Source of the DNA: JANOYJ01 sp031373225
GTDB taxonomy: Bacteria > Pseudomonadota > Alphaproteobacteria > Rhizobiales > Rhizobiaceae
Direction of reading: 5' to 3'
NCBI GenBank assembly: GCA_031373225.1
Contig: JANMMM010000359.1
Span: forward strand, 1-5,230
DNA: 5,230 nt
A model generated the notes under the pieces. That model was not told the DNA's origin. It saw only the letters and a list, made by a program, of their open reading frames with translations, and did not search any database. Every line of letters starts with the position of its first letter. The stretch's first letter is position 1. Positions 1-5,144 of this stretch are shown in pieces. A program made the position numbers and the translations under genes.

Positions 1-157
1 CCGCCAGCGTCTCCGGCGAAATCTCATCGGGCATGGACGACAGGCCGCAGCAGGCCATGTTGAACTGCACTGTTTCATAGCCCGCCAGTTTCGCGGCCTT
101 CAAGGCTCCCCGCGCGCCGGGCGCTGCAAATGTCTTGGCGAAAATGCCGAGCTGCAT
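1..157 (-). CDS. Sugar phosphate isomerase/epimerase-like TIM-barrel protein, N-terminal part only
   Basis: Only the first 52 codons are present; the gene continues beyond the left edge. The N-terminus reads MQLGIFAKTF, then KAAKLAGYETVQFNMACCGL, then SSMPDEISPE. A first beta strand (LGIFAKTF), a helix ending in AGY, and a second strand (VQFNM) are the usual opening of the xylose-isomerase-like/AP-endonuclease-2 TIM-barrel superfamily, whose members often isomerise or epimerise sugars using a divalent metal. The metal ligands lie outside the window. The ATG shares one base with the TGA stop of the upstream dehydrogenase (TGATG on the minus strand). This implies translational coupling and a shared mRNA. 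Pairing with a Gfo/Idh dehydrogenase is common in inositol and unusual-sugar catabolism, but the substrate cannot be read from this fragment. The family call is fairly safe; the exact reaction is unknown. Confidence 0.8.
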   Translation of the reverse strand, partial: MQLGIFAKTFAAPGARGALKAAKLAGYETVQFNMACCGLSSMPDEISPETLA

Positions 158-1233
158 CAGACTACACCGCTCACATCGGCGAGGCGCACGGGCTTGCCGG
201 ATTCCACCGACCTTGCAATCGCCGCCATGGCGCGGACGGAGGCGACGCCATCGTCGATGTCAGCGCCGCGCATCGGCGCGCCGTGCAAGATCACGTCGGC
301 GAAGCCTTCGAGCTGGCGGCGGTAGAAATGACCGTCGGCGCCGAGCGGGCGGCAGTATGTGGCGTCCTTTTCGTGGAAGATTTCGACGTCGGACGATTTG
401 TAATACCAGGGATTATAGATTTTGGCGGTTACGCTGCCGTTCTCGCCATAAAGTGTCAGGCCCTCGTGCCAGTCCATGCGCACGGCCACCGTCAGGTCGA
501 GATGGCCCTGGCAGCCGTTTTCGAACGCCACATCAACGAACCACGAATAGGCGCCGAACTTCTCATTCAGCCGCGCCTGCACCTCTATGATCGGGCCGCA
601 GTAATAACGCGCAAGGTCGGCCAGATGGCAGCCGTGGGCGAGCATGTAATAGCGGCGCAGATCGGCTTTGGGATTTTCCGACGGCTTTCTGGCACCGGCG
701 CTCAGAATAGGCAGCGGCTGCACTGCGTCAGTCATTGTGTAGCGGTGGGTGGAATCGCAGTACCAGGCCTTGAAGGCGAGCAGCTCGCCCATCTGATTTT
801 GGACAAATTCGCGGCCCGCCTCCAGCCCCGGATCGAAGCGCAGCATGTGGCCGATCTGCAGGACTTTGCCGGAGGCGCTGACGGCGTACTTCAGCCGCTC
901 CGCTTCCTCGACCGAGACGGCCACCGGCTTTTCGCAGAGCACATGCTTGCCCGCCTCGAGCGCCTTGATCGAAGCCGGGACATGGAAAGCGTCGGAGGTG
1001 GCGATGATGACTGCTTCCAGCTGCGGGTCGGCGAGCATGGCGTCGTAGTCATGATAGCGCTTTTCCGGCTGCCAGGTGTCGCCCATGCGCTGCACGAGGT
1101 CCGCCGCCACGTCGCAGAGGGCGTAAAGCTGCGCGTTCTTCGCCTTGGCCGCCGATTCGAAATGCGCGAACTGCGCGATGGGGCCGCAGCCGAGAATGCC
1201 GGTGCGCAGCAGGCGGTTTTCTTTTGCAATCAT
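157..1233 (-). CDS. Gfo/Idh/MocA-family NAD(P)-dependent oxidoreductase
   Basis: This 358-residue protein has the usual length for the family, whose cytoplasmic members oxidise or reduce sugars, inositols and related polyols with NAD(P). The N-terminal Rossmann fold begins with TGILGCGPIAQFAHF (residues 11-25), containing the GxGxxA-type dinucleotide loop. The second strand ends ALCD (38-41) and is followed by AVIIATSDAFHV (74-85). The family hallmark CEKPVAVS spans residues 100-107, with the EKP lysine expected to contact cofactor and substrate. HGCHLADLARYY (200-211) matches the conserved His/Asp catalytic segment of the C-terminal alpha/beta domain. LYGENGSV (261-268) is the typical 'G.G' turn of that domain. 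The ATG at 1233 sits about 11 bases after a GGG-containing purine run, so the Shine-Dalgarno is weak. It is first in an operon with the isomerase-like gene, whose start overlaps its stop. Inositol, scyllo-inosose or a rare sugar are possible substrates, but none is indicated by sequence. Confidence 0.93.
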   Translation of the reverse strand: MIAKENRLLRTGILGCGPIAQFAHFESAAKAKNAQLYALCDVAADLVQRMGDTWQPEKRYHDYDAMLADPQLEAVIIATSDAFHVPASIKALEAGKHVLCEKPVAVSVEEAERLKYAVSASGKVLQIGHMLRFDPGLEAGREFVQNQMGELLAFKAWYCDSTHRYTMTDAVQPLPILSAGARKPSENPKADLRRYYMLAHGCHLADLARYYCGPIIEVQARLNEKFGAYSWFVDVAFENGCQGHLDLTVAVRMDWHEGLTLYGENGSVTAKIYNPWYYKSSDVEIFHEKDATYCRPLGADGHFYRRQLEGFADVILHGAPMRGADIDDGVASVRAMAAIARSVESGKPVRLADVSGVV

Positions 1234-1266
1234 TGCTCGGCTGGCCCTTTGTTACCCTAGGGCAAT

Positions 1267-1295
1267 CAATGAATTGTTTGACCCGGTGCTGTCAA
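1267..1295 (-). promoter_or_regulatory. Possible promoter for the dehydrogenase/isomerase operon
   Basis: The minus strand has a perfect -35 consensus TTGACA (plus positions 1290-1295) about 57 bases upstream of the dehydrogenase start. At spacings of 16-17 bases the candidate -10 is poor (TTCATT or TCATTG). Either the -10 diverges, as is common in alphaproteobacteria, or the match is chance. Position and orientation are right for the minus-strand operon. Confidence 0.3.
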
Positions 1296-1297
1296 TC
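1276..1297. promoter_or_regulatory. Inverted repeat TTGAC-N8-GTCAA, candidate operator in the divergent region
   Basis: TTGAC (1278-1282) and GTCAA (1291-1295) are perfect inverted arms separated by eight bases. The symmetry extends imperfectly outward as GTTTGAC and GTCAATC. The repeat lies between two divergent gene starts and overlaps the minus-strand TTGACA, where a dimeric regulator could act on either transcript. The arms are short, and two opposed -35-like boxes would give the same pattern, so the operator reading is tentative. Confidence 0.3.
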
Positions 1298-1340
1298 GCG
1301 CACCCTTGCAATCGTCTCCCACAATTGCGACATCCCCAGC

Positions 1341-1553
1341 ATGATCGAACTCATGCGCACCAATGACGCCGTGCTGATCTCTTATGTCGAGGCGCTGCTG
1401 CGCGATTCTCAGATTGCGCATTTTATCGCCGACCAGAATATGAGCATTCTTGACGGGTCCATCGGCATATTGCCGCGCCGGATCATGGTGGACGAGGAGG
1501 CGCGGGCGCGGCAGCTGATGCGCGATGCGGGGCTGGGGGATCATCTCAAGTGA
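1341..1553 (+). CDS. DUF2007-type small protein (putative signal-transducing protein)
   Basis: A 70-residue protein starting MIELMRTNDAVLISYVEALL and ending AGLGDHLK. It matches the pattern I know for DUF2007 (PF09413). An N-terminal MxELxRTND strand is followed by a helix (VLISYVEALLRDSQI, 11-25), then FIADQNMSILDGSIGILPRRIMV (28-50), then an acidic/basic helix (DEEARARQLMRDAG). The domain is a small ferredoxin-like fold with no established biochemical role; 'signal-transducing' is only a database label. The reading frame is open further upstream, but this ATG gives the normal family length and N-terminus, and upstream sequence belongs to the divergent promoter region. No clear Shine-Dalgarno precedes it. 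Its stop overlaps the start of the methyltransferase by four bases (GTGA), so the two are co-translated. From memory, this pairing recurs in rhizobia, which raises confidence that the gene is real. Confidence 0.85.
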   Translation: MIELMRTNDAVLISYVEALLRDSQIAHFIADQNMSILDGSIGILPRRIMVDEEARARQLMRDAGLGDHLK

Positions 1554-2314
1554 GCGGCGCAAGCGTGGACGCGTTTTACCGGGGGAAGTTTGTAGTTGTT
1601 CAGCCGCAGAAGGAAGGGCATCGAAGCGGCGTCGACGCAATGATTTTGGCGGCTGCCGTTCCTGCCGATTTTGACGGAGAGATTGCGGATTTCGGCGCGG
1701 GCGCGGGGGCGGCGGGGATGGCGGTCTCGGCGCGCTGTGCGAAGGCGCGGGTGACGCTTGTGGAAAATGATCCGGTGATGGCGGACTTTGCGCGCCGCAC
1801 CATCGCCCATGAAAGCAACGCCGCCTTTTCTTCCCGGCTTTCTTTGATTGAATCGGACCTTTCGCTATCCGGGAAAGCGCGAGTCAATTCAGGCCTTTGC
1901 GACCGGTCCTTCGATCATGTCGTCATGAACCCGCCGTTCAATTCGCCGCGAGACCGGGCGACGCCGGATGCGCGCAAAGCGTCCGCGCATGTGATGGCGG
2001 AAGGGATGTTTCAAGCCTGGCTGCGCACGGCGGCGGCGGTGCTGAGGCCGGGAGGAAACGTGGCTATAATTGCGCGGCCTGCTTCGCTCAATGAGATATT
2101 GACGGTTTTGGAAGGGCGCTTTGGGGGCGTGCGGATTTTGCCTGTTCTTCCAAGACCCTGCGAACCCGCCATCCGCATCCTCGTCACCGGCGCTAAAGGC
2201 AGCCGCGCCGGGCTGAGCCTTAAGCCGCCGCTTGTGCTGCATGGCGAGGCGGGGAACGGGTTTTCGGCTCGGGCGGAGGCGGTCATTAATGGGGAGGTGG
2301 AGGCGTTCGGGTGA
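1550..2314 (+). CDS. TrmN6-like (COG4123) SAM-dependent methyltransferase
   Basis: This 254-residue class I methyltransferase resembles tRNA1(Val) adenine-37 N6-methyltransferase (TrmN6/YfiC). The family's pre-motif-I segment is present as HRSGVDAMILAAAV (24-37). Motif I for S-adenosylmethionine binding is IADFGAGAGAAG (45-56). The acidic residue at the end of strand 2 is Glu72 in VTLVENDP (68-75). Motif IV is FDHVVMNPPFN (121-131); its NPPF is typical of enzymes methylating the exocyclic amine of adenine or similar planar targets. LRPGGNVAIIA (165-175) is the later core strand. The GTG start overlaps the upstream TGA by four bases and has a GGGGGA purine run nine bases before it, which supports this start and coupled translation. 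The target could be tRNA1(Val) A37 as in E. coli, but alphaproteobacterial members are diverged, so the substrate is inferred and no gene symbol is given. Confidence 0.88.
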   Translation: MSGASVDAFYRGKFVVVQPQKEGHRSGVDAMILAAAVPADFDGEIADFGAGAGAAGMAVSARCAKARVTLVENDPVMADFARRTIAHESNAAFSSRLSLIESDLSLSGKARVNSGLCDRSFDHVVMNPPFNSPRDRATPDARKASAHVMAEGMFQAWLRTAAAVLRPGGNVAIIARPASLNEILTVLEGRFGGVRILPVLPRPCEPAIRILVTGAKGSRAGLSLKPPLVLHGEAGNGFSARAEAVINGEVEAFG

Positions 2315-2366
2315 ACGCTGCCATTGCGTCCCCACCGAAACACACTACATGCACCGCCACACCAAT

Positions 2367-2370
2367 AGGA
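2367..2370 (+). promoter_or_regulatory. Shine-Dalgarno AGGA fixing the GTG start of the S49 peptidase
   Basis: AGGA ends seven bases before the GTG at 2378, normal spacing. It supports the GTG codon as the start. The 63 bases between the methyltransferase stop and this start contain no convincing terminator or strong promoter. Confidence 0.6.
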
Positions 2371-2377
2371 ACACTCC

Positions 2378-3244
2378 GTGAAACGCCTCCTCGCCAAACT
2401 CCTCCCCCGCCGCTTCCGCAAAGGCTCCGTCGAAATCCCGGTCGTGCGCCTTTCCGGCACAATCGCCACCGGCGGCGGCCTGCGGCCTTCGCTTTCGCTG
2501 GCGAGCGCCGCGCCGCTTCTGGAGAAGGCGTTTGCCGATAAGTCCGCGCCGTGCGTCGCCATCTCGGTCAACTCGCCCGGCGGCTCGCCGGTGCAGTCGC
2601 GGCTGATTTACCGGCGCATCCGGGATCTGGCGGATGAGCACAGGAAACCGGTGTTCATGTTTCTTGAGGATGTCGCGGCATCCGGCGGCTATATGATTGC
2701 CATTGCGGGCGATGAGATCATCGCCGATCCGTCGACCATTGTCGGCTCCATCGGCGTGGTCGCCGCGACGTTTGGGTTTCCGGAGCTTTTGAAAAAGCTC
2801 GGCGTCGAGCGGCGCGTCTATACGGCGGGGACCAACAAGAGCACGCTTGATCCGTTCCAGCCGGAGAAAAAGTCCGACGTGGCGCATCTGAAGGCGCTGC
2901 AACTGGAGGTGCATCAGACATTCATCGACATGGTGAAAGAGCGGCGCGGCGCGAAGCTTGCAAACGACCCGGACATGTTCACCGGCCTGTTCTGGACCGG
3001 CATCAAGGGCAAGGAGCTTGGGCTGGTCGATCATCTGGGCGACATGCGCTCGTTCCTGAAGGCGCGCTTTGGCGAGAAAGCCAAGCTGCGCCTCATCACC
3101 CAGCCGCGCGGCCTGTTCGGGCTGCGGCAGGGCGGAACGCCGGGCATCGGCGGGACGGGCGCGGAGCGGGCGGCAATCGCCGCCGCCGATCATTTTCTAT
3201 CAACTTTGGAAGAGCGGGCGCTTTGGGGGCGTTTTGGGCTTTAA
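2378..3244 (+). CDS. S49-family serine peptidase (short SppA/SohB-like)
   Basis: A 288-residue protein with the single-domain form of the SppA (signal peptide peptidase A) fold, a Ser-Lys dyad peptidase that clears signal peptides and other hydrophobic peptides. The first strand is IPVVRLSGTI (20-29). The oxyanion-region motif is ISVNSPGGSPVQS (62-74). The nucleophile is Ser102 in EDVAASGGYMIA (97-108). It is followed by ADPSTIVGSIGVV (116-128), and the general base is probably Lys154 in AGTNKSTLDPF. The Ser-Lys spacing of 52 equals that known for the one-domain Bacillus SppA (Ser147/Lys199). The N-terminus is basic (MKRLLAKLLPRRFRK) and lacks a transmembrane anchor or signal peptide, so unlike classical SppA it is probably cytoplasmic or peripherally bound to the membrane; this is inference. 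The GTG start is supported by AGGA seven bases upstream. It follows the methyltransferase by 63 bases in the same direction. Confidence 0.92.
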   Translation: MKRLLAKLLPRRFRKGSVEIPVVRLSGTIATGGGLRPSLSLASAAPLLEKAFADKSAPCVAISVNSPGGSPVQSRLIYRRIRDLADEHRKPVFMFLEDVAASGGYMIAIAGDEIIADPSTIVGSIGVVAATFGFPELLKKLGVERRVYTAGTNKSTLDPFQPEKKSDVAHLKALQLEVHQTFIDMVKERRGAKLANDPDMFTGLFWTGIKGKELGLVDHLGDMRSFLKARFGEKAKLRLITQPRGLFGLRQGGTPGIGGTGAERAAIAAADHFLSTLEERALWGRFGL

Positions 3245-3268
3245 CTTTCGGGCAAACTGGCGTAAATT
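3241..3268 (+). promoter_or_regulatory. Possible promoter for the small membrane protein and ispE
   Basis: TTAACT (3241-3246) and TAAATT (3263-3268), separated by 16 bases, each match four of six positions of the -35 and -10 consensus. They lie 35-60 bases before the GTG at 3304, in the locally AT-richer stretch between the S49 stop and the next gene. The -35 overlaps the S49 stop codon. It could give ispE expression independent of the peptidase, but the match is moderate. Confidence 0.3.
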
Positions 3269-3290
3269 CTGATTGTCTGGAGATTTGTTC

Positions 3291-3296
3291 AGGAGG
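3291..3296 (+). promoter_or_regulatory. Strong Shine-Dalgarno AGGAGG for the 61-aa protein
   Basis: A perfect AGGAGG lies seven bases before GTG 3304. It is the best ribosome-binding site in the window. It decides the start in favour of 3304 over earlier in-frame codons that would overlap the S49 gene. Confidence 0.85.
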
Positions 3297-3303
3297 AACC
3301 GCC

Positions 3304-3489
3304 GTGCCGCAGCTGCTTTTTCTTGGCGTGATGGGCGCTGTCGCCTATGTGGGTTACCGCGCCTTCAAGCGCGAGGCTGAGCGGGTGCATGAGCGCGTGC
3401 GCCGCGCCCAGCGCGAAAGCGACACCCATGCCAACGGCACCCTGGTGCAGGACCCGAAGACCGGCGAATATATCGTCAAGCGCGACTAG
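3304..3489 (+). CDS. Small single-pass membrane protein, conserved-hypothetical type
   Basis: A 61-residue protein with GTG as start. Residues 2-18 (PQLLFLGVMGAVAYVGY) form one hydrophobic segment long enough to cross the inner membrane. A highly charged helix follows (RAFKREAERVHERVRRAQRE, 19-38). The tail LVQDPKTGEYIVKRD (47-61) resembles the 'L..DP.TG.Y' ending I recall in short rhizobial hypothetical proteins. The positive charge after the hydrophobic segment predicts N-out/C-in topology with the helix in the cytoplasm. The perfect AGGAGG seven bases upstream makes it a convincing gene despite its size. Its stop lies 12 bases before the ispE TTG, so ribosomes finishing it may feed ispE. 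I do not recognise a function and assign none. Confidence 0.8.
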   Translation: MPQLLFLGVMGAVAYVGYRAFKREAERVHERVRRAQRESDTHANGTLVQDPKTGEYIVKRD

Positions 3490-3501
3490 CCGCGTGTACA
3501 T

Positions 3502-4365
3502 TTGAAAGTTCAGGCGCCCGCCAAGATCAATCTCGCTTTGCATGTCACCGGCCAGCGGGCAGACGGCTATCATCTGCTCGACAGTCTGGTGACGTTTGCG
3601 GACTTTGGCGATGAACTGATGATTGAGGCATCGGAACAAGACGGTTTTGTAATCGGCGGCCCGTTCGCCGACCCGCTCCAAGGCGAGGAGGCAGAGGAAA
3701 ATCTTGTCATCAAGGCAAGGGACGCGCTGCGGACTTTGGCGGCGGGACGCCCCTGCGCTGCCGTTTCCATTCATCTGACGAAGAACCTGCCTGTCGCGTC
3801 CGGGCTTGGCGGCGGGTCGAGCGACGCGGCGGCGGTTTTTCGCGGGCTGAACGAGTTTTGGCAGCTTTCGTTCTCCCTGAAGGAGTTGAGCGCGGCAGGG
3901 CGGGCGCTGGGGGCGGATGTGCCGATGTGCCTTACCGGAAAGCCGCTGCGCGCGGCGGGGATCGGCGAGGAGATCACGCTGCTGGACGCGTTTCCGGCGC
4001 TGGACGTTGTGCTAGTCAATCCGGGTGTGGCAGTGCCCACGCCTGCCATATTCAAAGCGCTCTTGAAAAAGGACAACAGGCCCATGTCCTCCAAAGCCAA
4101 TCTTGCCTCGTTTCACGCCGCCTGCGAATTCCTGTCGGCGCAACACAATGACCTGCAGCGGCCTGCGATTGCGCTTGAGCCGGTGATTGCGGACTGCCTC
4201 TCTGCGCTGCAAGACAATGGCGCTATGCTGGTGCGCTTGTCCGGCTCCGGCGCGACCTGCTTTGGCATTTTCACCAACGCGGCCAATGCGGCGCGGGCGG
4301 CCGGGGCGATTTTGCGCAAGAACCCGAATTGGTTTGTGAGGGCTGTGACATGCCCCGGCGTCTGA
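3502..4365 (+). CDS. ispE: 4-diphosphocytidyl-2-C-methyl-D-erythritol kinase
   Basis: IspE phosphorylates the 2-hydroxyl of CDP-methylerythritol with ATP, the fourth committed step of the cytoplasmic MEP pathway to IPP and DMAPP. The 287 residues are of normal family length. The N-terminal substrate motif is APAKINLALHVTGQRADGYH (5-24), with Lys8 corresponding to the catalytic-site lysine of E. coli IspE. The GHMP-kinase ATP loop is LPVASGLGGGSSDAA (96-110). The catalytic aspartate is Asp139 in GADVPMCL (137-144). The C-terminal glycine loop is VRLSGSGATCFGIF (244-257). The only possible start after the in-frame stop at 3487 is TTG 3502, which gives the expected N-terminus directly before APAKIN. 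No Shine-Dalgarno is visible ahead of it, so initiation probably depends on coupling to the 61-aa gene ending 12 bases upstream. The function is secure; the start is inferred but has no rival. Confidence 0.97.
   Translation: MKVQAPAKINLALHVTGQRADGYHLLDSLVTFADFGDELMIEASEQDGFVIGGPFADPLQGEEAEENLVIKARDALRTLAAGRPCAAVSIHLTKNLPVASGLGGGSSDAAAVFRGLNEFWQLSFSLKELSAAGRALGADVPMCLTGKPLRAAGIGEEITLLDAFPALDVVLVNPGVAVPTPAIFKALLKKDNRPMSSKANLASFHAACEFLSAQHNDLQRPAIALEPVIADCLSALQDNGAMLVRLSGSGATCFGIFTNAANAARAAGAILRKNPNWFVRAVTCPGV
4338..4342 (+). promoter_or_regulatory. Shine-Dalgarno GAGGG inside ispE, choosing ATG 4350
   Basis: GAGGG ends seven bases before ATG 4350. The next in-frame ATG, at 4368, begins two bases after the ispE stop but has only a GC-rich stretch without a Shine-Dalgarno ahead of it. 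ATG 4350 is therefore preferred, giving a 16-base overlap with ispE. Confidence 0.55.
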
Positions 4366-5144
4366 CGATGACGAGGATTACTGGTCTGGCATTGGCCTTG
4401 GCGGCCATGTTTGTTTCGCCTGCCCTGCCCGACCCTTCAGCACCCAAACCCGGCGCGTCGTTCTCCTGGCTTCTTGGCGCGCAGGGCGAGCCTCCGTTTG
4501 CCGATGTGATTGATCTCGACCTGTTTGAAGTCAGCGCCAAGGATGTCGCCGCGCTGAAGGCGAAGGGCGCTTATCTTGTCTGCTATATCAATGTCGGCGC
4601 GTTTGAAGACTGGCGGCCTGACAAGGATGCTTTCCCGACCGAGGTCATCGGCAAGGAATATGACGGCTGGGAGGGGGAGCGCTGGCTGGACATCAGGCGG
4701 GCCGCGGCGCTGGAGCCGGTGCTGACGAAGCGGTTTGAGCGGTGCAGGGACAAAGGCTTCGACGCGGTTGAGCCGGACAATCTTGACGGCTTTCAGGCGC
4801 GCTCCGGCTTTCCGCTGACCCGCAGGGACCAAGTGAAGTTCAACTTGTGGATCGCTGAAAAGGCGCATGGGCTTGGTCTGGGCATTGGGATCAAGAATGT
4901 TCCGGAACTTCTGCCAGAGCTGGCGGCGACCTTTGATTTCGCGCTGTTGGAGGACTGTTTTGACCAGGGCTGGTGTGGCGACTTCGCGGCGTTCCGCGCC
5001 TCGGGCAAGGCAGTGTTTGCCGTCGAATACACCGACAATGACATCAAGATGGAGGCGTTCTGCGCTAGGATGAAGGAGCTCGGTTTCGGCGGGCTCTTGA
5101 AGAACCGGAACCTCGGCCGGTTTGAGAAACGCTGCCCGGGTTAG
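4350..5144 (+). CDS. Secreted GH114-type (TM1410-like) TIM-barrel glycoside hydrolase
   Basis: A 264-residue protein. Its basic N-terminus (MPRRLTMTR) is followed by a hydrophobic core (ITGLALALAAMFVSPA) and a likely cleavage site near residues 25-27, so it is probably exported. The mature part has six cysteines (78, 132, 203, 209, 238, 262), consistent with disulfides outside the cytoplasm. Family features are FSWLLG (38-43), LVCYINVGAFEDWRP (76-90), GFDAVEPDNLDGF (136-148), LGIGIKNVPEL (177-187), and FALLEDCF (197-204). These match the GH114 / DUF297 TIM barrel, which includes endo-alpha-1,4-polygalactosaminidases acting on galactosamine polymers. Asp143 of EPDN and Glu201 of LLEDC are the likeliest acidic active-site residues (inference). 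The start is set by a GAGGG seven bases before ATG 4350; ATG 4368 is an alternative that leaves the signal sequence intact. The substrate is unproven; many bacterial members are uncharacterised. Confidence 0.87.
   Translation: MPRRLTMTRITGLALALAAMFVSPALPDPSAPKPGASFSWLLGAQGEPPFADVIDLDLFEVSAKDVAALKAKGAYLVCYINVGAFEDWRPDKDAFPTEVIGKEYDGWEGERWLDIRRAAALEPVLTKRFERCRDKGFDAVEPDNLDGFQARSGFPLTRRDQVKFNLWIAEKAHGLGLGIGIKNVPELLPELAATFDFALLEDCFDQGWCGDFAAFRASGKAVFAVEYTDNDIKMEAFCARMKELGFGGLLKNRNLGRFEKRCPG

Noticed and set aside
130..1260. A 376-codon open frame on the plus strand covering the whole dehydrogenase gene.
   Set aside because: Its codons are in exact register with the dehydrogenase codons on the other strand. 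Stops would require TTA, CTA or TCA codons in the real gene, which are rare at this GC content. The translation has no recognisable motif, while the minus strand has the full Gfo/Idh motif set.
2315..2377. Possible promoter TTGCGT-N16-TACATG before the S49 peptidase.
   Set aside because: The -10 match is weak and the spacer is C-rich coding-like sequence; read-through from the methyltransferase is a simpler explanation.
2783..2800. A perfect 8-bp inverted repeat, GAGCTTTT-GA-AAAAGCTC.
   Set aside because: It lies inside the S49 gene and encodes the ordinary helix ELLKKL. The two-base centre is too short for a stable hairpin loop, and there is no T-run, so it is not a terminator.
2345..3193. 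A 282-codon open frame on the minus strand opposite the S49 peptidase.
   Set aside because: It has the same in-register antisense cause; the translation is Arg/Ala/His-rich and motif-free, and the plus strand holds a complete Ser-Lys dyad.
3223..3303. N-terminal extension of the small membrane protein to an earlier start.
   Set aside because: It would overlap the S49 gene and ignore the perfect AGGAGG seven bases before GTG 3304; the extension has no recognisable features.
3289..3774. A 161-codon open frame on the minus strand spanning the 61-aa gene and the start of ispE.
   Set aside because: It runs opposite two supported plus-strand genes, has no motif, and has no plausible operon partner.
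4437..4868. A 143-codon minus-strand frame opposite the GH114-type gene.
   Set aside because: It is an in-register antisense shadow with no recognisable domain; the plus strand carries the family motifs.
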